Positions 35,904-43,724 of a DNA stretch of 64,000 nucleotides are shown one piece after another. The stretch's first letter is position 1, and each line of letters opens with the position of its first letter. Source of the stretch: Nilaparvata lugens (Eukaryota > Arthropoda > Insecta > Hemiptera > Delphacidae); assembly GCF_014356525.2 (NCBI RefSeq), contig NC_052505.1:55404610-55468609 (forward strand), written 5' to 3'. The position numbers and the translations under genes are program-made. The notes under the pieces were generated by a model. The model was not told the origin of the DNA. It was given only the letters and a program-made list of their open reading frames with translations, and did not search any database.

Positions 35904-36829
35904 CTATGTGTAGGCAGGTACTATTATAGAGTAATTGAGCAGCCTTTCTTCATTAATTGATGACAGACAACATGTACGTGCTTTATGCAGTCTCAATGCA
36001 TGCATGCAATAAACACTTTGAATCTCTTTTCCGTTGTAGAAGAATCCATAACGAGCAAAGTTTCTTTTCTGTGAATTCGTGTACATCGGCGCCATTTTCA
36101 TACTTTGCATTCGATTGTTTTCGCACAAGAAATTATTTGTTTGATACATATTTTTAAACAACAAAGAATTATTATGTTGAGCACTGAACAAAGAACACCG
36201 CCCATCTGGTCTATTTTTATGAATGTTACACACAGCATAACACCATGAACTAGTGAAAAAGCTGAAATCAGGTTTTGGAAAATCCTCAGGTATACATTGA
36301 ACGTTAGTATGTAATCTTCTTAAAAACTTTGCTTTCTCAGTTCCTTTTGTGAAAATTTTCTCATAACCTACAAGGTAATCACATATTAATGAGTCACTGT
36401 ATTCTAAATCTCCATCTTCCCATTTTTTTTATGATAGTGACGTTCTAACCATGTTACATCGTTATACAATTTTGCACTCAATTCTGTCTTTGCGAATGGT
36501 GATTTGAAATGGAATACAATATAATTATTAAACTGATCAATTATGGCAAGTTCTTTCACAATAATTTGATTACAATCTTGTTTAAACCAGTGAAGATCAA
36601 CTGTAGCAATTTTCGCACTTGCTTGCTTGTCCACTTCTTTCTCTTCGGCGGGCTCGTTGAATCCTTTGTCTTTCCCCTCCTCATCTCGTTTCTCCTCCTC
36701 CACCTGCAGCAGCTTTGGTGTACTGTACCTTGCTTCATAATAGAAACTATCAGAATCAAGATCGCACTGAATACCAATAGAGCAAGTTTGTGGCTTGTCC
36801 AAAATATCAGAACACAAAGAATAGGACAT
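35904..36829 (-). pseudogene. Conserved protein of virus-like elements, nuclease-like family, frameshifted
   Basis: Two minus-strand frames make one gene. Residues 1-136 come from 36829-36404, with an acidic, low-complexity linker (EEEKRDEEGKDKG) and then VDLHWFKQ, IIVKELAIID, HFKSPF and VTWLERHYHK. The reading then shifts in the T8 run at 36423-36430 (A8 on the coding strand) and continues as WEDGDLEYSDSL, GYEKIFTKGTEKAKFLRRL and a Cys/His-rich C-terminal part to 35904. The layout (IVKEL, FxxPF, WL-x-x-x-H-x-x-x-W-x-x-G, VKG-x-EK-x-x-W/F) recalls a widespread insect protein family found beside such capsid genes, possibly an RNase-H-fold nuclease; that function is from memory and unproven. 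The A8 run is also a potential minus-1 slippage site. Confidence 0.55.
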
Positions 36830-36904
36830 GTTGTCTGTTCAAAGGTGGAACTGATGATGAACCAAATTTGTCAGAGTGCACACCTTATATAGCCGGTGCG
36901 CAAA

Positions 36905-38135
36905 TTACTGAACTTCTTTTACCATGCTCGTCAGAGGTGTGTACTCCATCACACAATCGCTAATTAAAACGCAATAGGCAGAAGTATTTGCAGGTACTGC
37001 ACTATTAAATTCCATTTCAATACGAACATCTGTCGATGATTTCAAATGACTTGCTTGGTGTGAACAATCTACAACAATCAGCGGTGTTGATTCACGAAAC
37101 GTTTTAAAGTCAATTTCTGTTCCGAGCTCGCTATTGATTGAATGATTATAATACGAGGGCGCGAAATCCAGGAACATGCGGTATAATACCTCCTTTTCAC
37201 CTAGCAGATTTTCATATGGATAATACTCGCTGTTCAAATATACTTTAACATTGTAAATACCGCAGCTATTGAAATTAGATATTGATTTTTTAATTTTATT
37301 TTGACGATCAGTTTGAAATGCAATTATAACGTATTTTGGACTATCAAAACTCGATGTGGTGCGAACTGCCCAAGAATGGTCAAGTGAATTTTGCAAATTT
37401 GGTAATTCACAAATTTCCCAATGTCGGAAACCTAATTTCAGTGGAGTGTCAGCATCGAGCAGTCTCAAAAATTTCAGTCTTACATGATCTTCTAAAGTTA
37501 TGTAGGGCATTCTTCATTGCAGTTTTGTAATTTTCACACTAACGTTTGTCACTTGCCGACTCAACACAATTTAGATCTGTCGGTGACCTCAATAAGACGA
37601 GTTCCTGTTTCAAATTTAAAATTATTCTCTGAAAATCTTCAAAAAACGGGAGGATTAATTCGAGCGGTACACAGAAAGTTAATTTATTATCCGTTAGCTC
37701 ATATCCTGCTCTGTCAAAACCAGCCAAGTGATATGTGTTTTTATCGAGCGTATTCTTCACTAGAATAGCTTTAATTGTGGATGTTAATCCAATCAATCTT
37801 GATTTAGGAATTTGCTGACCTGCTAATTCATATCGTATTCCATCAAAAAGGTTGCCGATTATGTTACTGCTTAATTTATAGTCTGCTGCAACTGGTGCAT
37901 TGGCTGGGTCTGTTCCCAGTTTTGTACAGTTAACTGTTCCCTCAATAAATATGAATGATTTGCAACGTAAAGAATAGACATCTAAAGAATTTATACCAAT
38001 ACGTGCCTTGTCAGAGTTTTTTATTTCTTGACCCGAATATACTGTATGAGTATGGAACTGAAATTTAGTAATATCATTATAAAACTGAAGGTCTGTCTCC
38101 ACATCCAGAATTTCACCAATTGCTGCGCCGTACAT
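36905..38135 (-). pseudogene. Double-jelly-roll major capsid protein, broken in the middle
   Basis: The N-terminal half is at 38135-37539 (ATG at 38135; an upstream TTG at 38147 is not needed) and the C-terminal half at 37510-36905, about 400 residues together. The N half includes DVETDLQFYNDITKF and GIRYELAGQQIPKSR; the C half has DADTPLKLGFRHWEI, KYVIIAFQTDRQNK, VYLNSEYYPYENL and NTSAYCVLISDCVMEYTPL. These match my recollection of the double-jelly-roll-like domain proteins of arthropod Polinton-like elements. Between the halves are a frameshift near 37540 and an in-frame TGA (37514-37516) directly before the C-half methionine, where the family keeps a Trp. This copy cannot make a full capsid protein. 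Confidence 0.7.
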
Positions 38136-38295
38136 GACGCCAATCAACTATAAAACCCAACTTTTCTAATATTCTCGCGCTTTTAGCCGACAAAGCACGT
38201 TTGTTTTTAGGTGTTGACGCTCTCACGTTTGTCTCTCTAATGACATCACGTGTACACGTCTTATTTGAATGTGGATTGAAAACAAGATAACCCAT
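38113..38295 (-). CDS. Small basic protein linking penton-like and capsid genes
   Basis: 60 residues. Its ATG overlaps the stop codon of the penton-like gene (TAATG) and its end overlaps the capsid-protein start by 23 bases. It contains TRDVIRETNVRASTPKNKR, then SAKSARILEKLGFIV. The overlap on both sides argues for a genuine gene retained by selection. Small proteins in this position are usual in such elements and may be capsid cement or scaffold factors; that is inference. No membrane segment or metal-binding motif is visible. Confidence 0.55.
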   Translation of the reverse strand: MGYLVFNPHSNKTCTRDVIRETNVRASTPKNKRALSAKSARILEKLGFIVDWRHVRRSNW

Positions 38296-38981
38296 TACTT
38301 TTCACGTATGTGTAACCTAATTGTAATTGTATCTCCACGGAAATCAATAAACGATCCGTTCTGGTCCGTTACCTTTACATTAATAGTTTGAATCCGATGC
38401 GTATTCAAAGGTACATAAATAATTGGAGAGGGTACTTCATTTATTAAATAGCCCCTAGGAACCTTTGGTAAAAATTCGTAGATTATATGTTTTTGTTTTC
38501 CGTCAGAGTAACTACCACATGCTAAATTACACTCAACTACAATACTACCAATGCTTGTTTTGTTAACCAAATGCTGAGAATAATGCCATTTATTTGGCTG
38601 CAAAACAACATTATCAAAACCAAGTATCTTAGCAATCGAATCAGAACGTGTTAAATCAATAGGCTTATCAGAATGAATTTCAATCTTCATAGTATTTGTG
38701 TTTGCACATATAATAAGTTTATTCTTCTTCTCATCAATATTCAATTTATTCTTCAGAGATTTTATAATATCTTCAAGTTCATATGCACCCGTATCCAACT
38801 CGATTAATCTATCACCATATTTGAAGCTGGAATTTGTTCCTTTGTTAGTGTTTGCAATACTATTGTAACTACAAAAATTAATCAATCCAATTTCCCATTC
38901 ATGATTTTTATCCAATTCTATAATTTCTTGTAAATGTTCATAGAGGTTACTTGTGTTAGATCTTAATGTAATAACAACCAT
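38295..38981 (-). CDS. Penton-like minor capsid protein
   Basis: 228 residues, ATG at 38981, intact. Landmarks: FCSYNSIANTN (residues about 36-46), DTGAYELEDIIKSLKNKL (63-80), AKILGFDNVVLQPN, VECNLACGSYSDGKQ, IYVPLNTHRIQTINV, and a C-terminal DFRGDTITIRLHI strand. The beta-rich pattern and position next to the major capsid protein fit the single-jelly-roll penton base of Polinton-like viruses; many arthropod and cnidarian genomic proteins share the 'DQNG then DFRG-x-x-ITIRLH' ending. Penton identity is inferred, not shown by a structure. It begins 32 bases after the protease gene and overlaps the small ORF downstream. One of the few unbroken genes of the element. Confidence 0.6.
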   Translation of the reverse strand: MVVITLRSNTSNLYEHLQEIIELDKNHEWEIGLINFCSYNSIANTNKGTNSSFKYGDRLIELDTGAYELEDIIKSLKNKLNIDEKKNKLIICANTNTMKIEIHSDKPIDLTRSDSIAKILGFDNVVLQPNKWHYSQHLVNKTSIGSIVVECNLACGSYSDGKQKHIIYEFLPKVPRGYLINEVPSPIIYVPLNTHRIQTINVKVTDQNGSFIDFRGDTITIRLHIREK

Positions 38982-39013
38982 CTTGTGTGTGTGCGTTCAG
39001 CACAAACACTTAA

Positions 39014-39376
39014 TTACAACTGATTTGCAAGAAACAATAATGTTAGATGACCACAAAAATCGCTATTTAATGGTTGCATGTGCTCTACATTATAAAATAT
39101 ATTTACTCCATTTTCTTTTTTCCAATATTTGTCCAATTCGTATGGCGGTTGTAAATTTCCAATTGGATTAAAATACCAAACATTAGAGCCAACTTTCTTA
39201 TATGCTACCCAATGTGTCCCATCCTCGCTTTCCCTTGCTAAATTTACAATGGCATTCTCGTTTTTTAGAATTTTTTTGGGTTATGCATCTAGCATATATA
39301 TACCTCTTAGTTGAATCTGTAATAATTTCGACCAATCAATCAAATCATAATTACTCAATTCTCCTTCAATATTCAT
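39014..39376 (-). pseudogene. Adenain-like cysteine protease with an internal stop
   Basis: Reading the minus strand from the ATG at 39376 gives 120 codons interrupted only by TAA at 39281-39283, so no long ORF is open and the gene is easily missed. After the stop come NENAIVNL, DGTHWVAYKK (catalytic His), VWYFNPIGNLQPP (acidic position, here Asn), NVEHMQPLNSDFCGHL (Gln of the oxyanion hole and catalytic Cys). The H - N/D - Q - CGH order is that of the adenovirus maturation protease (peptidase family C5/C48 fold), which cleaves capsid precursors. It lies 5 bases after the PLA2 gene and 32 before the penton-like gene. The stop falls where the family has a loop before the first conserved block. 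Confidence 0.75.
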
Positions 39377-39381
39377 GTCTT

Positions 39382-40071
39382 TCACTTCTTCCTACTCTTC
39401 TTTGTCTTCTTCCTACTCTTCTTTGCTGTTGTTCTTCGTTTCTTAACTTGGGGGAATAAACTCACTCCATATGATGATGGTGGTGGGGGTGGAATTAAAA
39501 TTCTGCCCCCACTAATACTAGGAAAAGGCTTCAAAAAATACCCTTTTCCTGCAATATGCTCTTTCAACTGAGCTATAGCTTTGCGCCTAATATCATTACT
39601 ATAACTTTTCCCCTCATTCTTCTTCTTCTTCTTCTTTCTTGAAGAACCACCAAAGTAAATTTTAGCTTTCATCACGTTTGTAACTAGGTAGCTGAGTCCT
39701 CCCTCTGCAAGAGGAGTTTTCAGATTTTTAAAAATCTCCCACGCCGCGTTCGCTAGTGCTCTGTCAGCTTTCGATCGATTTGCATTATCACTATTTTGTG
39801 AATATGCTATATCGTGTGCCTTACAAGCCTGGTCAAGTTTGTTAATTCCCGGGTCACCTCTTGCTAATCGCTTCTCAAGTTTGGTGCCAGGGCCACAATA
39901 CTGGTAGCCAGGGGCTATTGGGATCTCCACAGGTGTAATATCAATCAATTTATTTAAAATAGTTGAAGTAATACCTGTAGCAGCACCCACCGCCCCCTTA
40001 AGTACTCTGGCAGCAGAGCTTAAGATACCTCTGCCTCGTTTCCTTGGAGTTTGCTTTCTCCTACATACCAT
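39382..40071 (-). CDS. VP1-like protein with phospholipase A2 domain
   Basis: 229 residues, intact, ATG at 40071. The N-terminus is basic (CRRKQTPRKRGRG), then a hydrophobic or amphipathic segment (ILSSAARVLKGAVGAATG). Residues about 54-95 match the parvovirus VP1-unique-region PLA2: YCGPGTKLEKR (calcium loop), LDQACKAHDIAYSQ (HD catalytic pair with the conserved Tyr). The rest is Lys-rich, with a run of lysines near 147-153, a proline run and a terminal KKSRKKTKKSRKK, suggesting DNA binding or nuclear localisation. In parvoviruses this enzyme helps the particle leave the endosome; the equivalent role here is inference. The composition also recalls adenovirus core or pVI-type proteins. Confidence 0.8.
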   Translation of the reverse strand: MVCRRKQTPRKRGRGILSSAARVLKGAVGAATGITSTILNKLIDITPVEIPIAPGYQYCGPGTKLEKRLARGDPGINKLDQACKAHDIAYSQNSDNANRSKADRALANAAWEIFKNLKTPLAEGGLSYLVTNVMKAKIYFGGSSRKKKKKKNEGKSYSNDIRRKAIAQLKEHIAGKGYFLKPFPSISGGRILIPPPPPSSYGVSLFPQVKKRRTTAKKSRKKTKKSRKK

Positions 40072-40204
40072 TTTTCATTACCTTTCAACTCAATGGTTGA
40101 ACATTAACTAAAGTTAATTAATTAATCATTACACTAACTTAATCTAAAAGAAAATTGAATTTTCCATTAATTTAGAAATGAATTCACCTTTCAAATCGAA
40201 TTCA

Positions 40205-40282
40205 CCTTTTCAGATTTGCTATTTGAAAAGAATTTTCTTTCATTAGAAGAATTATTCTTCTCAAATAGCAAATCTGAAAAGG
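40205..40282. other. Strong hairpin, 28-base arms
   Basis: Arms 40205-40232 and 40255-40282 are reverse complements with one mismatch ('cagatttgctatttga' and its complement), loop 22 bases. It lies between the PLA2 gene start and the plus-strand promoter. It might be a regulatory or replication structure; function unknown. Confidence 0.8.
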
Positions 40283-40447
40283 CAAACACAATTTGAAAGG
40301 AGGAAGTGTTCCACCCATACAGATATGAGCGCGTGCTAAAACAGATGTGAGGGAGCAATCCCCGACCTTTGACTGAAGTCGGCCTTGACTGAGTGAGCGA
40401 CTGCCTGATGTGTCTGACGCTCGCCCTTGTGCGTGCATACAACAAGC

Positions 40448-40456
40448 TATAAAAAG
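40448..40456 (+). promoter_or_regulatory. Candidate TATA box for the plus-strand genes
   Basis: TATAAAAAG lies about 100 bases upstream of a good 5' splice donor (CAG/GTGAGA at 40549/40550). This supports a plus-strand transcript starting near 40478 whose first exon is non-coding. Confidence 0.45.
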
Positions 40457-40625
40457 ACATTCTCATAGACAAGCACTGATAATAAAAGTGACTGAACGTC
40501 TGGTTGTGTACGTGTTTTACTACTACTTCTAGTGAACTGTGTATAACAGGTGAGAATTGAGAACAATTTTTATAGAATAACAAAAAAACTATTCATTGAA
40601 CACTACTGACACATACATATTAACA

Positions 40626-40732
40626 TGTAAAGCATGTTGATGCTAGATGGTCACTGACATAAAAAATGCTAAATGCTAATTTAGCATTTAACAATTTTTT
40701 TGTCAGTCATAAAAGCATTAACATGCTTTACA
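40626..40732. other. Long hairpin of about 50-base arms
   Basis: 'tgtaaagcatgttgatgct' at 40626 pairs with 'agcattaacatgctttaca' ending 40732, and the inner 'aaatgctaatttagcattt' closes it with almost no loop. The stop codon of the minus-strand gene 40681-41028 lies at its centre. It could be a 3'-processing or terminator-like structure, or a replication element. Confidence 0.75.
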
Positions 40733-41028
40733 AACAGAGATAAGGTTTTGCACTTTAATTTAAAATTTTCAATGTCTTTTGTGCACAAAATCCGGCTAAA
40801 TCTTTCTGGAAGATGAACATCTGTTGTACATAGTCCGGGTACCCGGATTTTGAGCACAATCCGCCGCCCGTGCTGGTTGGATGCCTCTCTCACGTCACAT
40901 ATCGGATATGGCAACCCCTCTTCCAACTCGCGGAGAGGCATCCATGGCTTCTCGGTGCGGCTATTCAACAATCTCAGGAAGTCCTCGTCCTCTGTCTCCA
41001 CTTCCTCCTTCTCCCTCAAGAGAGGCAT
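40681..41028 (-). CDS. Small protein of the virus-like element, possibly OB-fold-like
   Basis: 115 residues from the ATG at 41028. An open frame continues upstream to a GTG at 41052 and then to a consensus 3' splice site (TTTTTTCAACAG), so a 5' exon is possible. Acidic N-terminus (LLREKEEVETEDEDFLRLL), then WMPLRELEEGLPYPICDV, GRRIVLKIRVPG and VHLPERFSRIL. The 'L-x-L-x-x-G-x-x-Y-x-I, then R-x-V-x-L, then LP-x-R' layout recalls short proteins found next to Polinton-like genes that may be single-strand-binding OB folds; I hold this weakly. It is separate from the capsid cluster and lies inside the predicted intron of the plus-strand gene. Confidence 0.45.
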   Translation of the reverse strand: MPLLREKEEVETEDEDFLRLLNSRTEKPWMPLRELEEGLPYPICDVREASNQHGRRIVLKIRVPGLCTTDVHLPERFSRILCTKDIENFKLKCKTLSLFVKHVNAFMTDKKIVKC

Positions 41029-41252
41029 GATCGAGCTGTCCTCCTCTGGCACACGTTTCTGTTGAAAAAATATTTCATTAGACTCTTATTTGTTTCAGAT
41101 TTTTCATCATCAAATCATACGAGAGAGAGAGAGAATCGTGAACCGCATAATTTTGTTACAATTTTGAAAGAATGTGATATAAAGGAAGGAAAATATCGGG
41201 ATTCACTGGAAACATTCTTTCCGTTCAGTTGAGATTAATTCTTTGTACAGTC

Positions 41253-42168
41253 ATGTTGTCTAAAACATATAGGAGGAGGAGAGGAAGGAACATAGTAAAT
41301 AACAAGAAGAAGAGTTTAATCGAAAAGATTGAGAAATTGAGAAAAGTAATCAGCGACAAGCATAAAAGCTTAGTTAATTTTGAAAAACAATCGGAGGAAT
41401 ACAATAGGAAAACTCTATCACCATTGATAGAACCTATAATTGAATTGGGAAAAACCAAATCTAGTTTTCACTCTGGTGTAAAAAAGGAAGAAGTAAAAGA
41501 GGAACAAGAGAGTATGGAAATTGGTGATGAACACTCGAGTTATGATAAAAGCTATGAGAGTTCAACAGACAATCTTTTAAGCTCAACTAGATTTGAAAAC
41601 AGTTTACTTGGTTCTAGTAAAAACGATGATGTGCTGTCACAATATCTAAAAACGTTTCATGTGGAAAAATTGAATAATTCAATTAGTTATGGAATTTCAT
41701 ACAATTCTAAAGATGACGTGTATTATATTGGAAATCAGCAAGTAATATTCGACGATGGTTATATAGATATTAAAAATGGAAGATTTCGTTTAACACATGG
41801 TCTACTTGAGTTATTATTCAGTTCAAGACCGAATTCGAATCTTTATAATCAGAGAGATCTGGATAAGTATAAAAAAATCTTAACACTCACAGGCATACAT
41901 TTAGATCGAGGAGGGTATGTTAAATGGAATCAGGGAATTAAATCGCAAATGATTCAGAAGTTATTTCCCAGTAAAAAAATTAGTAAAAAGAAGGGATGGG
42001 GTTTATTGAAATTCTCATGATAGAATTTATCAATACTTTAATAATTTTGACGAATTAGTGGAAAGATTCAATTTACTCTATTCCTCAAAAGCTTCTGGCA
42101 ACACTGGACATGATATTGAGATCCCGTCTATAATTGAAGAGCTAAAAGTAGCAAAACTAGTTGTTTAG
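41253..42168 (+). pseudogene. DUF8207-like protein, C-terminal frameshift
   Basis: The start is taken at the ATG 41253, right after a splice acceptor; the frame opens at 41229 without a better start. 255 codons run to TGA at 42018-42020: basic N-terminus (KTYRRRRGRNIVNNKKK), coiled segment, a Ser/Glu-rich linker, then ISYGISYNSKDDVYYIG, DDGYIDIKNGRFRLTHGL, YNQRDLDKYKKILTLTG and IHLDRGGYVKWNQGIK. A plus-one shift at about 42010 continues the family's C-terminus (YQYFNNFDELVERFNLL, HDIEIPSIIEEL) to TAG at 42166-42168. The 'Y-G..Y-D, IG, GT/TxGLxEL, Y-x-x-IL-x-x-T' pattern matches DUF8207-type proteins common in insect genomes. Function unknown. The tail ends 8 bases before the next gene. Confidence 0.65.
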
Positions 42169-42175
42169 TGTTACG

Positions 42176-42802
42176 ATGATGCTGCATCGATTTGGTCGAA
42201 TTGATACACCTAGTGCTGGGCCTGCTGTTGCTAATCTTATGTGTGATATTGACTCGATAACACAGAAGATAATCGAATCAATAAATCAACAAGGAATCAG
42301 CAAAGCTGTGAAATTTTATTTAGATTCGCAAATAACCAAACTCGTTTCGGAAAATACAAAGAATATTGGAGTGAGCATAATTGAAAGAGAACATATTCTA
42401 AGTACATTACAAAATTTTAGTGCTAATATTGATAAAGCTATTAGAGAGAGAACTCTAACTTTAGAATCTGCTCTAGGAGAAGTGAAAACTTTAACAGACA
42501 GCTTTTCATCCCAGTTGGTGAGTATTAACAACGATGAAGTTGATAAAGCTTATTTAGATGAGAAATTAAAAGCCATATCAGATAAAATTAAGAATTTGGA
42601 GGTGCTGGACAGAAACTATCTCAATACTAAATTAAAACAGCTTAGTACAGAAATTTTTACTAAAGTAAATGAAACACAGCCATCGCTAATTGATAAGCAA
42701 TATTTAGAATCTACTTTGCAGAAATTGACTAGTTCTTCATTAACAAAGGAAGAGTTTGAAAAACGATTATCTGAAATGCCGAGTGCAATACCGAAAACAT
42801 AA
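42176..42802 (+). CDS. Helical coiled-coil protein of the virus-like element
   Basis: 208 residues from the first ATG at 42176 (a second ATG follows directly). After a short N-terminus with a Gly/Pro-rich stretch (RIDTPSAGPAVANL) the protein is almost entirely helix-forming, with repeating hydrophobic spacing: ITQKIIESINQQGISKAV, VKTLTDSFSSQLVSI, EKLKAISDKIKNLEVL, NTKLKQLSTEIFTKV and LESTLQKLTSSSLTKEEF. The last three segments resemble diverged repeats of about 30 residues (D-x-x-YL-[DEN]-x-KL-x-x-[IL]-S). That is how trimeric fibre shafts and scaffold proteins look, but no specific family is recognised. It ends with PSAIPKT. Intact, and probably co-expressed with the upstream gene. Confidence 0.55.
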   Translation: MMLHRFGRIDTPSAGPAVANLMCDIDSITQKIIESINQQGISKAVKFYLDSQITKLVSENTKNIGVSIIEREHILSTLQNFSANIDKAIRERTLTLESALGEVKTLTDSFSSQLVSINNDEVDKAYLDEKLKAISDKIKNLEVLDRNYLNTKLKQLSTEIFTKVNETQPSLIDKQYLESTLQKLTSSSLTKEEFEKRLSEMPSAIPKT

Positions 42803-42840
42803 AATCTCAAAAAGACTGGTAAGGGGTGTAACGCGTAGCT

Positions 42841-43080
42841 GCAAAGATCAGAGTGCAGATCATGGTTTCACTTTAATCTGGCAGTAGAGTACGCTTGATC
42901 AAAGGAGAGTTTAGAAAGGTGTTGTTTGAATTCTCCTTCTCTAGCCTTTCGTAATGCAAAGATCGCTGCGCAGAGAGAAGCATATGGTTCCACTTTAATC
43001 TGACAGTATAGGAACGCTCGATCAAAATGGAACTTAGTTAGTCGTTGTCTGTATTCTTGCTTCACTCGCCTTTCGTAATA
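42841..43080. repeat. Tandem duplication inside the right end of the element
   Basis: Units 42841-42955 and 42956-43080 both begin 'gcaaagatc', contain 'cactttaatctg(g/a)cagta' and 'gatcaaa', and end 'gcctttcgtaat'. The minus-strand frame 42868-43188 is a by-product of this duplication. Confidence 0.75.
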
Positions 43081-43724
43081 GAGAATAGCAAAAAAGGAAT
43101 TTGGAAAGAAGGGTGCCAGTAAGAGATGGAGTGAGTAAAAGAAGGAGAGAGCAGATGTGCCATCTGCCTGGACGGCTGAGTTGCTCAATCTCCAACTGCT
43201 ACTTGTGAGAGACAGAAAAGCGAGGGGCGTATCCTGCTCTCTCTAAAACCTTGAGCCGAGCGCTACCCATTAAGTGTTTGTCATCACCATCATGATAAGG
43301 AAAGCCAGCGTAGCACACGTTCTTATCCATTAAGTTAATACCATCAACATGTTGATAATGAAAGTTTGTGTAGCACGCGATGTACTTTCATAAAGGACAC
43401 ACACTTGCCACTTGCCTCTAATCGCTCAAGCTAATAAGATCAAAAATGAGTGAGAATTTTGATTGTACAAGTTTCAATGAATTCTCAATTGAAGCAGACC
43501 CGCAAGCCAATTGGGGTTTCGACTGTTTTCCTTTTGATTGGTTTGCAGTAACAAATACAGCATAGATGTAGAGTGAAGGACTCACTTCAATCTGTCAGCA
43601 TAGCAAAAAGGATTCACTAGTACAGTATAGCAAAAAGGTTCACTTCAATCTCTCACCAAGGGAATTTTTCCCTCTCAAAGGGATTTTTTTCCCTCATCTA
43701 GCATTCACTTCAATCTGTCAGTAT
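43081..43724. other. Non-coding right subterminal region of the element
   Basis: No gene seen. Holds another loose duplication ('tcatcaccatcatgataagg' and 'ccatcaacatgttgataatg', each followed by a 'gtagcacacg/gtagcacgcg' phrase) and scattered AATCTGTCAG-type motifs (43591, 43650). Confidence 0.5.

Larger units (their letters stand above)
40550..41250 (+). other. Probable 5'UTR intron of the DUF8207-like gene
   Basis: Donor ACAG/GTGAGA at 40550; acceptor 'ttctttgtacag' ending 41250, three bases before the ATG at 41253. The 701-base intron contains the opposite-strand gene 40681-41028. Predicted from consensus only. Confidence 0.45.

Noticed and set aside
35904..36233. BIR (inhibitor-of-apoptosis) domain in the Cys/His-rich C-terminal segment
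   Set aside because: The 'ARYGFFYNGKEIQSVYC' stretch looks BIR-like at first, but the C-x2-C...H...C zinc spacing is absent, and the segment is continuous with the upstream conserved family.
36509..36892. 127-codon plus-strand ORF opposite the nuclease-like gene
   Set aside because: Shadow of the minus-strand coding region; no domain.
40191..40583. 130- and 78-codon minus-strand frames upstream of the PLA2 gene
   Set aside because: They span a perfect hairpin and a predicted plus-strand promoter and exon, and their residues show no conserved pattern.
42868..43188. 106-codon minus-strand ORF with internal protein repeats
   Set aside because: The repeats come from a DNA tandem duplication in a non-coding subterminal region with binding-site-like motifs.
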